A stretch of DNA of 64,000 bases from Gemmiger sp. An194 (GTDB lineage Bacteria; Bacillota; Clostridia; Oscillospirales; Ruminococcaceae), in contig NZ_NFKA01000010.1 of the NCBI RefSeq assembly GCF_002160145.1, positions 42,496 to 106,495 on the forward strand. The letters are read 5' to 3'. The notes beneath the pieces were generated by a model. That model was not told the DNA's origin. It searched no databases and worked only from the letters and a program-made list of their open reading frames with translations. Every line of letters begins with the position of its first letter. Position 1 is the first letter of the stretch. A program made the translations under genes and the position numbers. This document shows positions 26,518-34,594 of this stretch, piece by piece.

Positions 26518-27487
26518 AGCTCTCCCCCCAGCGTGCATTGGGCTTGTAGTGGAACAGGTCCTTGGGCAGGGTCAGGCAGCGGTCGTTCTGCACCGCGGTC
26601 AGCTGCTGCCAGGCCGGATTGTTCTCCACATTCTGGGCCATGTAGTCCATGGCCTGCTGCTCCGAGCCCATGGTGGTGATGAAGATGTAGTCCGGGTCCT
26701 CGGCGATGATCTCCTCCAGGTTGATGTCCTCCAGAAGCGACTCATGCCGGGCCACCATGTTGTCGGCGCCCAGGTCCTCCAGCATATAGCCCACCATGTT
26801 ATCGGCGCCCTTGGCCTTCACACCGGTGGAGTAGGCCCGCAGCAGCAATACCGTGGGACTTTCCTCGTCCTTTACCAGCTCACGGATCTGATCGATCTGT
26901 TCTTTGACTGCCAGTCCGTTCTGCTCGTACAGGTCCTGACGGCCGGTGAACTGACACAGCTGGGCCAGCATATCCAGGTATTCCTCAAAGGAATCCACCC
27001 GGTAGTAGGCATGGGTGATGCCCGCCTGGGTGAGCGCCTGGTCCATGTCCACCTGGCTGGAGGTGTCCGCATTCATAATCACGAAGTCCGGGTCGGCGGC
27101 GATGATCTCCTCCAGATTGGGCTCCTTCACAGTGCCAATGATGGCCACCTCCTCGCCCAGGTCCATGCCCCGTTCCTCAATGGCATCCTGGGTGGCGCCC
27201 ACCAGGGTACCGCCCGCCAGGGTCCAGGTCTCGGCGTAGCTGCCGTAGGTGGCCACCACCCGTTCGGTACTCTCCACCGTGACCGTGTTGCCCACCGCAT
27301 CGGTGAAGGTGTAAGCCCCGTCGCTCTGGCTGGTGCTGCCCGGCTGAGCCTGCTGGGAGGCCGCACTGGCCGCCGCGCTGCTGGCCGTACTGCTGCCGCT
27401 GCTCTGGGCCGTGCCGCAGCCCGCAAGCAGGGCGGCGGAAAGAGCCGCAGCCAGCACAGCCGCGCCGATCTGTTTGCCTGTTTTCAT
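26465..27487 (-). CDS. ABC importer substrate-binding lipoprotein, BtuF/FepB class
   Basis: 340 residues from ATG at 27487 (AAAGGAG upstream). The signal peptide AAVLAAALSAALLAGC has a lipobox LLAG-C at about residue 24, so the protein is anchored outside the membrane. A Ser/Ala/Gln-rich linker follows. The binding domain (class III, Peripla_BP_2) shows FTDAVGNTVTVESTERVVATYGSYAETWTLAG, NLEEIIAADPDFVIMNAD and a second half with INLEEIIAEDPDYIFITTMG. The class binds iron-siderophores, heme or cobalamin. It starts 31 nt after metH, a B12-dependent enzyme gene, which favours cobalamin. Confidence 0.9.
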   Translation of the reverse strand: MKTGKQIGAAVLAAALSAALLAGCGTAQSSGSSTASSAAASAASQQAQPGSTSQSDGAYTFTDAVGNTVTVESTERVVATYGSYAETWTLAGGTLVGATQDAIEERGMDLGEEVAIIGTVKEPNLEEIIAADPDFVIMNADTSSQVDMDQALTQAGITHAYYRVDSFEEYLDMLAQLCQFTGRQDLYEQNGLAVKEQIDQIRELVKDEESPTVLLLRAYSTGVKAKGADNMVGYMLEDLGADNMVARHESLLEDINLEEIIAEDPDYIFITTMGSEQQAMDYMAQNVENNPAWQQLTAVQNDRCLTLPKDLFHYKPNARWGESYAYLAKILYPELAGQIG

Positions 27488-27518
27488 GTTTGATTCTCCT
27501 TTGTGCGTGGCAATAAGC

Positions 27519-29888
27519 TTAGTCAAAAATCTGCCGGGCCACGTCCGCCGAGCATTTGGCATCCTTCACGTAGTAATCCGCACCGATCATTTTAGCGTAG
27601 TCCGGCGTGAGCACCGCGCCGCCCACCATGATCTTGCAGTCCACTCCGGCCGCCCGCAGCGCCTCGATGGTCTGCTGCATGGCGGGCAGGGTGGTGGTCA
27701 TCAGGGCGCTCAGGCCCACCAGCTTTGCGCCGTGGCGGCTGGCCGCCTCCACCACCGTTTCCGGCGGCACGTCCCGGCCCAGGTCGATCACCCGGTAGCC
27801 GTAGTTTTCCAGAATCACCTTCACGATGTTCTTACCGATGTCGTGGATATCGCCCTTCACGGTGGCCACCACGATGGGGCCCTTCTTCTCGCCGGAAACA
27901 CCCTGCTTTTCGATGGCAGTCTTCACCTCATCGAAAGCCACCTGGGCCGCTGCCGCGCTCTGCAGCAGCTGGGGCAGAAAGCAGGTGCCCTTTTCAAAGG
28001 CGTCGCCCACCTGGTCCAGCGCCGGGATCAGCACCCCGTTCACCAGCTCCTGGGGGTCGGTGGTCTCCAGCGCCAGCCGGGCCGCCTCGCCCGCTTGGGC
28101 CTTCAGACCCAGAATCACCGCGTCCTTCAGGTCCACCGGCGCGCCGGGCTGGGCCGCAGTCTGCACCGGGGCGGCGGTCTGACCGCCATAGGCCGCGATG
28201 TACTCCGCCGCGCCCTCGTCCTGGGCGGTGAACACCCGGAAGGAGCGCACCGCTGCCATCATGGAGGGCTCGTTGGGATTCATGATGGGCAGGTCCAGCC
28301 CGTGGGCCAGTGCCGTGCCCAGGAATGCCGTGTTCAGCTGGGGCCGCATCGGCAGGCCGAAGGACACGTTGGAAACGCCCAGCACGGTCTTCAGGCCCAG
28401 CTCTTCCTTAACGGTGCGCACCGCCCGCAGGGTGTCCCACACGTCCTGCTGCTGGGCGCTGGCGGTCAGGGTCAGGCAGTCGATGTACACATCCTCTTTG
28501 GGGATGCCCGCCTCAAGCGCCGCGTCCAGAATGCGGCGGGCCATCTCCACCCGGTCCTCCGCTTTGGCGGGGATGCCGCTGTCGTTGAGGGTCAGGCCAA
28601 CCACCGCCGCGCCGTACTTTTTGCACAGGGGCAGCACCGCCGCCAGCACCGCGGGCTCGGCGTTCACCGAGTTCACGATGGGCTTGCCGTTGTAGACCCG
28701 CAGGCCCGCCTCCAGCACATCAGGACGGGTGGAGTCCAGCTGCAGGGGCAGCTCGGTCACGCCCTGAATGGCGGTCACCGCCCGGCGCATCATCTCCGCC
28801 TCGTCGATCTCCGGCAGACCCACGTTCACATCCAGAATCTGCGCGCCCGCCTGAGCCTGCTCCACTGCCTGGCCCAGCAGGTAATCCATGTCACCGGCCC
28901 GCAGAGCTTCCTTCATCTTCTTTTTGCCGGTGGGGTTGATCCGCTCGCCGATCACGGTACCAGGGCGCACCTTCACCGCCTGCATGGCCGAGCAGACCCA
29001 GCTTTCCGGCTGGTAGGCCGCCCGCTTGGGGGCACAGCCCGCAAAGCATTCCGCCAGCTCCTTCAAATAGGCCGGGCTGGTGCCGCAGCAGCCGCCCACA
29101 GCGGCCACGCCCAGCCGCTTGTACTGTTCCATCTGGTCCCGGAAATCCGCCGGGTGCAGGTCATACAGACCGGTGGCCGGGTCGGGCAGGCCTGCATTGG
29201 GCTTTGCGAACACCGGCAGACGGCAGGCGGCGCAGAGCCGCTCCACCAGAGGCATGATCTCGGCGGGGCCCAGCGAGCAGTTGATGCCCACCGCGTCCGC
29301 GCCCAGGCCCTGGGCGGTCACCGCGAAGCTTTCCACCTGACAGCCGGTAAAGGTCCGGCCGGTGGACTCAAAGGTCATGGAGGCCATCACCGGCAGATCG
29401 CAGGTTTCCTTTGCGGCCAGGATACCCGCCTTCACCTCCAGCAGGTCGGTCATGGTCTCAAAATACACCGCATCCGCACCGGCGGCAGCGCCCGCCGCCA
29501 CCACCTCTTTGAACAGGTCACAGGCCTGTTCAAAGGGCAAAGTGCCCATGGGCTGAAGCATCTCGCCCAGAGGGCCGATGTCCAGCAGAATTTTCGCATT
29601 GGTGCCCTCGGCGGCCTTTTTGGCGCACTGCACTGCGGCGGTGACCACCTGGGCCACCGTGTAGCCGCAGCCCGCCAGCTTTTTGCCGTTGGCGCCGAAG
29701 GTGTTGGTGCTGATATAGTTGGAGCCAGCCTCCAGATAGGCCTTATGGATGCCGGTCACCACCTCCGGATGGGTCGCGCTCCACACATCCGGGATCTCGC
29801 CGGGAGCCAGACCCGCCTGCTGCAGCATGGTTCCCATGGCCCCGTCCAGAATCCAGACGCGGCTCTCGTCAAACAATTTATTGGGCAC
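27519..29888 (-). CDS. metH: Cobalamin-dependent methionine synthase (three-domain form)
   Basis: 789 residues. Transfers the methyl group of 5-methyl-tetrahydrofolate to homocysteine via cobalamin. The homocysteine domain begins WILDGAMGTMLQQAGL, with zinc cysteines in INCSLGP and VGGCCGTSP. The pterin-binding domain has VIGERINPTGKKKMKEAL (about residue 315) and LDVNVGLPEIDE. The cap and B12-binding domains follow, with GDIHDIGKN (about 683) providing the cobalt-ligand His. The fourth, reactivation, domain of long MetH is absent and is encoded by the neighbouring gene. Start is GTG at 29888, overlapping the upstream gene by 11 nt behind AAGGAGG. Confidence 0.96.
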   Translation of the reverse strand: MPNKLFDESRVWILDGAMGTMLQQAGLAPGEIPDVWSATHPEVVTGIHKAYLEAGSNYISTNTFGANGKKLAGCGYTVAQVVTAAVQCAKKAAEGTNAKILLDIGPLGEMLQPMGTLPFEQACDLFKEVVAAGAAAGADAVYFETMTDLLEVKAGILAAKETCDLPVMASMTFESTGRTFTGCQVESFAVTAQGLGADAVGINCSLGPAEIMPLVERLCAACRLPVFAKPNAGLPDPATGLYDLHPADFRDQMEQYKRLGVAAVGGCCGTSPAYLKELAECFAGCAPKRAAYQPESWVCSAMQAVKVRPGTVIGERINPTGKKKMKEALRAGDMDYLLGQAVEQAQAGAQILDVNVGLPEIDEAEMMRRAVTAIQGVTELPLQLDSTRPDVLEAGLRVYNGKPIVNSVNAEPAVLAAVLPLCKKYGAAVVGLTLNDSGIPAKAEDRVEMARRILDAALEAGIPKEDVYIDCLTLTASAQQQDVWDTLRAVRTVKEELGLKTVLGVSNVSFGLPMRPQLNTAFLGTALAHGLDLPIMNPNEPSMMAAVRSFRVFTAQDEGAAEYIAAYGGQTAAPVQTAAQPGAPVDLKDAVILGLKAQAGEAARLALETTDPQELVNGVLIPALDQVGDAFEKGTCFLPQLLQSAAAAQVAFDEVKTAIEKQGVSGEKKGPIVVATVKGDIHDIGKNIVKVILENYGYRVIDLGRDVPPETVVEAASRHGAKLVGLSALMTTTLPAMQQTIEALRAAGVDCKIMVGGAVLTPDYAKMIGADYYVKDAKCSADVARQIFD

Positions 29889-30537
29889 AGGGTTTGCCCT
29901 CCTTTCGTTTTGTGCAGGTCTCCCGCAAGGCGCAGGTGGCGCAGCCCGCCAGCTTTCCCTTCACCGGGTGGTCCGCCGCGCCGCACAGGGCGGTGATGCT
30001 TTTGCCCGGGGTAAGCACACAGCTGGCAGTGGAGCAAATCCCTGCCTGACGGCCCGCGTCCAGCCACTGCACAAAGGCAGGCTGCACCGTGATGGGCCAG
30101 TCGCCGTAGCCGGGGGAAAACCGCCCGGTCAGGTAGCGCCCTTCAGACTCCAGCAGCGTCCGCTGCTCCGCCTCCAGGGCATCGGCCAGCTGCTCCACCA
30201 GGGTGCTTGCGGCAGCGTCCAGCACCACGCCGTAGGCCATATCGGTGGCCATGGCCCGGCGCAGAGCGCTGTCCACCCCGGCGCCCAGGGTCACCGCCAG
30301 CAAAAGGCCCTCGTCGCAGCCCTTCAGATGAGCAGCAATGTCCCGCCCGGCCAGCAGGGGAGAAAGCTTGTCCGCGCTCACCCGGCGCACGGCAGCCCGG
30401 GGCGCAGCAGTTCGCCACAGCTCGGCGGCGGCTTTGTCCAGCAGAGCGTCCACCGCCGGAGGGACCTCCTTGCCCGCGCCGCCCAGATACCGCAGCGCCT
30501 CGGCCCGGTCCAGCGCCGGGGGCAGCGGCCGGATCAC
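29878..30537 (-). CDS. Methionine synthase activation (reactivation) domain protein
   Basis: 219 residues. Resembles the S-adenosylmethionine-binding reactivation domain of MetH as a free protein; the telltale segment is SEGRYLTGRFSPGYGDWPIT (about residues 143-162). It would return oxidised cob(II)alamin to the active state by reductive methylation. The C-terminus has CATCALRETCTK, a cysteine-rich stretch found in Clostridial homologues. GTG start overlaps the metF stop (GTGA) and its end overlaps metH by 11 nt, so all three are translationally coupled and support the split-MetH reading. Confidence 0.88.
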   Translation of the reverse strand: MIRPLPPALDRAEALRYLGGAGKEVPPAVDALLDKAAAELWRTAAPRAAVRRVSADKLSPLLAGRDIAAHLKGCDEGLLLAVTLGAGVDSALRRAMATDMAYGVVLDAAASTLVEQLADALEAEQRTLLESEGRYLTGRFSPGYGDWPITVQPAFVQWLDAGRQAGICSTASCVLTPGKSITALCGAADHPVKGKLAGCATCALRETCTKRKEGKPCAQ

Positions 30538-31412
30538 GCCTTGGCCTCCGGCAGCAGGTCCCGGATGCCCTCATACACCCGGCGGGCCACCTCGGGGTTG
30601 TTCATGGCGTACAGGTGCACGCCGTCCGCGCCGCCCTCGATCAGATCCCGCAGCTGCTCGATGGCATAGTTGATGCCCGCGTCGAACAGGGCGGCGTCGT
30701 CGCCGTCGTACCGGCTGATCATCTTGGTGAACCGGGGCGGCAGGCTGGCGCTGCTCAGGGCCACGGTGCGCTGCACCTGCCGGGCGGACACAATGGGCAT
30801 GACGCCCGCCTGCACCGGGGCCTGGATGCCTGCCTTGCGCACCAGATTCATAAAGCGGTAGTAGCGGGCGTTGTCGAAGAACAGCTGGGTAACCAGATGC
30901 TCCACACCCGCATCCAGCTTGTATTTCAGATTCTCCACATCCTGGCGCAGGGTCTCACTCTCCACATGGCCCTCCGGGTAGCAGGCGCCCGCCAGATAGA
31001 AATCCCCCTTGCCCTTTACAAAGGTGGCCAGATCGCTGGCATGGAAAAAGTCCTTGCTGCGGGGAGCATCGGGGCAGATGTCGCCCCGCAGGGTGAGCAC
31101 GTTCTCAATGCCTGCATCCTGCAGCGCCTGCACGGTTTCGGCCACCTGCTCGCGGGTGGAGTTGATACCGGTCAGATGGGCCAGCGGCTCCACCCCCAGC
31201 TCCTGCTTCAGGTGCCGGGCAATCTGCACGGTGGACAGACCCGCCTTGCCGCCGCCCGCGCCGTAGGTCACGCTGATGTAATCCGGCGAGAGGCCGGCCA
31301 GCTTCTCCAGCGTGGGATAGAGACTTTCGGGTGTGGCCCCGTTCTTCTTGGGCGGAAACACCTCGATGGAAAACACACATTCTTTTTGCCGGAACACCTG
31401 CGACAGACGCAT
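30534..31412 (-). CDS. metF: Methylenetetrahydrofolate reductase
   Basis: 292 residues. Flavoprotein reducing 5,10-methylene-THF to 5-methyl-THF, the methyl donor for MetH, which is encoded downstream. Family blocks: FSIEVFPPKKNG with catalytic Glu (about residue 17), DYISVTYGAGGG, LAHLTGINSTREQV, NVLTLRGD, and GACYPEGHVES followed by LVTQLFFDNARYYRFM. It is first in a six-gene overlapping operon ending in an ABC importer. The ATG follows AGGGGAGGG. The leader contains a large palindrome. Confidence 0.97.
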   Translation of the reverse strand: MRLSQVFRQKECVFSIEVFPPKKNGATPESLYPTLEKLAGLSPDYISVTYGAGGGKAGLSTVQIARHLKQELGVEPLAHLTGINSTREQVAETVQALQDAGIENVLTLRGDICPDAPRSKDFFHASDLATFVKGKGDFYLAGACYPEGHVESETLRQDVENLKYKLDAGVEHLVTQLFFDNARYYRFMNLVRKAGIQAPVQAGVMPIVSARQVQRTVALSSASLPPRFTKMISRYDGDDAALFDAGINYAIEQLRDLIEGGADGVHLYAMNNPEVARRVYEGIRDLLPEAKA

Positions 31413-31447
31413 AGCGCTAGCCCTCCCCTTCTATTTGCTTTGGTTTG

Positions 31448-31618
31448 GGCAATACCGCACAATTCCAGGTGGTGGAGCGCGTCAGAAATTTTTTGTGATA
31501 TGAACCCAAAAGCGCAGGCAATCCTTGGTGGATTGGCGAGCATTTTGGGAAAATAGCACGGAAAATTCTGGCGCGACACGCCGCCTGAGCCGTTAGGCGT
31601 GAATTGTGCGGTGTTGCC
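31448..31618 (-). repeat. 171-bp full-length imperfect palindrome in the metF leader (ERIC/MITE-like or structured RNA)
   Basis: The ends are 18-bp inverted repeats with one mismatch: minus strand GGCAACACCGCACAATTC at 31601-31618 and GAATTGTGCGGTATTGCC at 31448-31465. Inside, nested arms continue the pairing: CGCGCCAGAATTTT with AAAATTTCTGACGCG, GTGCTAT with ATATCAC, CCCAAAA with TTTTGGG, and CAATCC/GGATTG at the apex, plus a side hairpin CACGCC/GGCGTG. The whole segment folds as one long hairpin. It lies between the metF promoter and start codon. I see no target-site duplication and no second copy in the window. Confidence 0.75.
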
Positions 31619-31649
31619 TCTTTATTGCATTAGCAGTAACAATTGTTCT

Positions 31650-31655
31650 ATTATA
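31650..31655 (-). promoter_or_regulatory. -10 box of the metF operon promoter
   Basis: Minus strand TATAAT at 31650-31655, about 30 nt upstream of the palindrome. The matching -35 is poor (TTTTTC, 17 nt upstream). Predicted leader is about 230 nt. The rest of 31656-31825 holds T-rich and GC-rich sequence with no gene I can support. Confidence 0.5.
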
Positions 31656-31825
31656 GCATAGATGCCGGGCTTGAAAAAGTTTTTTCTTTTTGTCTGCAAT
31701 AATCCGGCCTGCCCAGGCGTATTCCGTGCAGCAGGCGCAACAAACCGCCCCCGCCCGGGCATACTAGGCAGTGCGGCGGCCCGGCGGCCTGCATTGGTTT
31801 AACACAAGAAAAAGGAGTTATTTTT

Positions 31826-32521
31826 ATGAAAAAGCTTGCAATCACCCTCACCGCCCTGACCCTGGCCCTGGCTCTGGCCGCCTGCGGTTCCACCGCCGGC
31901 AGCTCCTCCAGCACCGCCACCTCCGGCGCGGCTTCCTCCTCCGCTTCTTCCTCCGCTTCCTCCTCCACCTCTTCCGAGAGCAGCTCCACTGCCGCTGTGG
32001 ACACCAGCGACCTGACGAGCCTGATGGACGCTCTGTTCAGCGGCATCGCCGAGGACCAGATGCCTATGCTCATGCCCCAGGAGGACGGCAGCAAGTACGC
32101 CCCCATCACCGAGGAGAACTCCGAGTACAACACCGGCGTTGCCCTGAGTGCTTATAAGGAGGGCATCTGCGCCGAGGCCGCCATCAGCGCCCAGGCCCAT
32201 TCCGTCTGCCTGCTGAAGGCCAACAGCGCCGACGAGGCCGCTCAGCTGGCCGAGGATGTGGCTGCCAATGCCAACCCCAACAAGTGGATCTGCGTGGGCG
32301 CCGAGCGCACCATCGTTGCCTACTCCGGCGATACCGTGCTGCTGGCCATGAGCTTCAACGATCTGGCCCAGACTGTTCTGGACAACTTCACCGCCCAGTT
32401 CGGCGCTGAGAACGTGACCGTTGTGAAGGACGAGGCCAGCGCCGACATGGCCATGCCCGAGGGCGACATGACCTCTGACCCGGTGGCCGCTATGCCTGAG
32501 GACGCTTCCGGTGCGCTGTAA
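31826..32521 (+). CDS. Lipoprotein, DUF4358-like
   Basis: 231 residues. Signal peptide with lipobox LALAAC (Cys at about residue 20), then a Ser/Ala/Thr-rich linker of about 35 residues and a globular domain. The domain (SLMDALFSGIAEDQMPMLM, CLLKANSADEAAQLAEDV, YSGDTVLLAMSFNDLAQTVLDNF) resembles DUF4358, a family of small extracellular lipoproteins in Clostridia of unknown function. The downstream DHHW gene starts inside its last codons (GTG at 32511), so the two are translationally coupled and probably act together at the cell surface. AAAGGAG ribosome binding site. Confidence 0.75.
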   Translation: MKKLAITLTALTLALALAACGSTAGSSSSTATSGAASSSASSSASSSTSSESSSTAAVDTSDLTSLMDALFSGIAEDQMPMLMPQEDGSKYAPITEENSEYNTGVALSAYKEGICAEAAISAQAHSVCLLKANSADEAAQLAEDVAANANPNKWICVGAERTIVAYSGDTVLLAMSFNDLAQTVLDNFTAQFGAENVTVVKDEASADMAMPEGDMTSDPVAAMPEDASGAL

Positions 32522-33434
32522 GCCGGTTGCGATCAGCTGCGCGGCGGCCGCCCTGCTGCTGGCCGCCGCGCTGGCCCTTCCGCTGGCCGCCCAGCGCCGC
32601 CAGCCGGACGAAAACGGAATGTATCAGCAGGAGGGCTACTGGGTGCAGTATCTGGGTGAGCGCAACGAAAAGAGCGCCGATTCCTTTGTAAAAAAGATAA
32701 ACGGCCTGTGCGACACCCTGCTCACCGAAGAGAACAGCGTCTTTTGCTCCATCATTCCCGATAAATCCCACTACCTGCCGGACGAGGGCTGGCCGGTGCT
32801 GGACTACGACACACTGGCCCGACAGGTGCAGGCCGGGCTGGATGACTCCATCACCTGGATCGGCCTTGCGGACCGCCTTACCCTGACGGACTACTATAAA
32901 ACCGACGCTCACTGGAGGCAGGAAACGCTGCAGCCGGTGGTGGACGCACTGGGCGAGGCCATGGGCTTTTCCCAGGACCTGTCCGGCTGGGAGGAGAATG
33001 TGTTCGAGGGCTTTGTGGGCAGCTACGGCAAGTACATCCCTGAGGGGGCCGAGCCGGAAACGCTGGTCTGGCTGACCAGCCCGGCCACCGAGACCGCCCG
33101 GGTGGATAACTTCCAGTACCCGGACGCCACCGCGGTTTACGACACCTCCAAACTCAGCGGTGCGGGCAGCTACGATATGTTTCTGAATGGGGCCACCCCC
33201 TTGCAGACCATCGAAAACCCGAACGCCGCCACCGACCGGGAGCTGGTGATTTTTCGGGATTCCTTCGCCAGCAGTCTGGCCCCGCTTTTATGCGAACAGT
33301 ACCGCACCATCACCCTGATCGACCTGCGCTATATGGTCAGCGGTCTGGTGCCCCAATACGTGACCTTCACCGACCAGGACGTGCTGTTTCTGTTCAGCAG
33401 CTGGGTGGTGAACGAGAGTGCCATGCTGCGCTGA
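32511..33434 (+). CDS. DHHW family secreted protein (SGNH/AlgX-like)
   Basis: 307 residues. An N-terminal hydrophobic segment (about 6-27) acts as signal or anchor. The body shows DYYKTDAHWRQET (about residue 123), the variant of the DHHW signature with Ala for the first His, and FRDSFASSLAPLL (about 245) carrying the Ser-bearing motif of the AlgJ/AlgX SGNH-like family. Such proteins often work with an MBOAT O-acyltransferase on exported polymers, but no MBOAT gene is in the window. Start is GTG behind GAGGACG, overlapping the upstream stop by 11 nt. Confidence 0.75.
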   Translation: MRCKPVAISCAAAALLLAAALALPLAAQRRQPDENGMYQQEGYWVQYLGERNEKSADSFVKKINGLCDTLLTEENSVFCSIIPDKSHYLPDEGWPVLDYDTLARQVQAGLDDSITWIGLADRLTLTDYYKTDAHWRQETLQPVVDALGEAMGFSQDLSGWEENVFEGFVGSYGKYIPEGAEPETLVWLTSPATETARVDNFQYPDATAVYDTSKLSGAGSYDMFLNGATPLQTIENPNAATDRELVIFRDSFASSLAPLLCEQYRTITLIDLRYMVSGLVPQYVTFTDQDVLFLFSSWVVNESAMLR

Positions 33435-33436
33435 AA

Positions 33437-33486
33437 CAAGGCCGCTTTTCCGCCCCGGGAAGCCCCGGAACGGAAGGCGGCCTTTT
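33437..33486 (+). terminator. Intrinsic terminator after the DHHW gene
   Basis: AAGGCCGCTTTTCCG pairs with CGGAAGGCGGCCTTTT (one mismatch) around a CCCCGG-rich loop, ending in CTTTTG. Confidence 0.85.
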
Positions 33487-33497
33487 GTGCGCCCGGT

Positions 33498-33526
33498 TTG
33501 CAAAAGCGGGTGGAGTATGGTAGGAT
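33498..33526 (+). promoter_or_regulatory. Promoter of the DtxR-family regulator gene
   Basis: TTGCAA (33498-33503), 17-nt spacer, TAGGAT (33521-33526), about 40 nt before the start. Confidence 0.5.
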
Positions 33527-33567
33527 ATTGGCAAGAGAATTTTCGCCCGGAAAGGGGGCTTTTAGCC

Positions 33568-33945
33568 ATGAAGATCATGGAATCCGCCGAGGATTATCTG
33601 GAGACTATCCTGGTGCTTCTGCACCGGAAGGGCCACGTGCGCTCCATCGACATCGCCAACGAGATGTCCTATTCCAAGCCCAGCGTTTCCACTGCCATGA
33701 AAAAGCTGCGGGAAAACGGTTACATCCATGTGGACGAGATCGGCCTGATCACCTTGACCGACGAGGGCCGCGCCATCGCCGAGAGCGTGTACGAGCGGCA
33801 CACCCTGCTCAGCCAGGTGCTCATCGACCTGGGTGTTCCCGAGGACATTGCCCGCGAGGACGCCTGCCGTCTGGAGCACGACCTGCATCCGGTCAGTTTT
33901 GAGCGGATCAAGGAATGCTATCATCGCCACAAAAAGGAGGCCTGA
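33568..33945 (+). CDS. DtxR/MntR-family metal-dependent transcriptional regulator
   Basis: 125 residues from ATG at 33568 (AAAGGGGG upstream). An N-terminal winged helix (MESAEDYLETILVLLHRKGHVRSIDIANEMSYSKPSVSTAMKKLRENGYIHVDEIGLITLT) is typical of MntR/IdeR. A dimer/metal-binding helix region follows, with Glu and His in DACRLEHDLHPVSFERI. There is no SH3-like third domain, so it is of the short MntR type. It probably senses Mn or Fe and represses uptake or efflux genes. Candidate targets are the CTAAC repeats at 36663-36718 (inference). Single gene. Confidence 0.92.
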   Translation: MKIMESAEDYLETILVLLHRKGHVRSIDIANEMSYSKPSVSTAMKKLRENGYIHVDEIGLITLTDEGRAIAESVYERHTLLSQVLIDLGVPEDIAREDACRLEHDLHPVSFERIKECYHRHKKEA

Positions 33946-33956
33946 ACAGGGCCATG

Positions 33957-33992
33957 CCGCGGGCAGCCCATCACTCACCGGGCTGCCCGCCT
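33957..33992 (+). terminator. Hairpin terminator after the regulator gene
   Basis: GCGGGCAGCCC and GGGCTGCCCGC flank a short loop. The following tract (CTTCTGCTTT) is only moderately T-rich. Confidence 0.65.
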
Positions 33993-34034
33993 TCTGCTTT
34001 AATATAAACCAAACAGATACGAGGTGTTGTTTGC

Positions 34035-34580
34035 ATGAATTACGAAGAAATCCGCGCCCAGAGCGCACAGGCCGTGCGGGAGCTGCTGGCCGCCGCCAAC
34101 CTGCGGCCGGGCAGCATTCTGGTGGTGGGCTGTTCCTCCAGCGAGATCGTGGGCAGTCAGATCGGCCACGGCTCCAGTCTGGAGGCCGCACAGGCCGTGT
34201 ATGAGGGCATTGCGCCGGTGCTGCGCGAGGCCGGGGTCTTCCTGGCCGCTCAGTGCTGCGAGCATCTGAACCGGGCCATCATCCTGGAAGCGGAGGCCCT
34301 GCCCGCCGGGGCCGAGCCGGTGAACGTGATTCCCCAGCCCAAGGCGGGCGGCAGCTTTGCCACCACCTGCTGGCAGCGGTTTGCCCATCCGGTGGCGCTG
34401 GAGGTCATCCGGGCGGATGCGGGCATGGACATCGGCGACACCCTGATTGGCATGCATCTGAAGGCGGTGGCCGTGCCGGTGCGTCTGAGCCTGCGCCGCA
34501 TCGGTGAGGCCAATCTGGTGTGCGCCCGCACCCGCCCCAAATACATCGGCGGCAGCCGGGCTGCCTACGCCGAAGCGTAA
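34035..34580 (+). CDS. TIGR01440/DUF436 family protein (YwlG-like)
   Basis: 181 residues, the usual length of this uncharacterised family found in many Firmicutes. Recognisable text: GSILVVGCSSSEIVGSQIG, FLAAQCCEHLNRAIILE, VNVIPQPKAGGSF, and the end DTLIGMHLKAVAVPVRLSLRRIGEANLVCARTRPKYIGG. Conserved Cys and His residues hint at an enzyme or metal site, but no activity is established. In Bacillus the homologue ywlG is near glyA and upp; here it is 14 nt before yggS, and the two form an operon. Confidence 0.9.
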   Translation: MNYEEIRAQSAQAVRELLAAANLRPGSILVVGCSSSEIVGSQIGHGSSLEAAQAVYEGIAPVLREAGVFLAAQCCEHLNRAIILEAEALPAGAEPVNVIPQPKAGGSFATTCWQRFAHPVALEVIRADAGMDIGDTLIGMHLKAVAVPVRLSLRRIGEANLVCARTRPKYIGGSRAAYAEA

Positions 34581-34594
34581 AGGAGGCCGCCGCA

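Noticed and set aside
31448..31618. Complete insertion sequence in the metF leader
   Set aside because: At about 170 bp there is no room for a transposase, and no target-site duplication is visible.
31413..31645. Cobalamin, SAM or T-box riboswitch in the metF leader
   Set aside because: I find no B12 box, S-box core or TGGTACCGCGG. The symmetry fits a palindromic element better.
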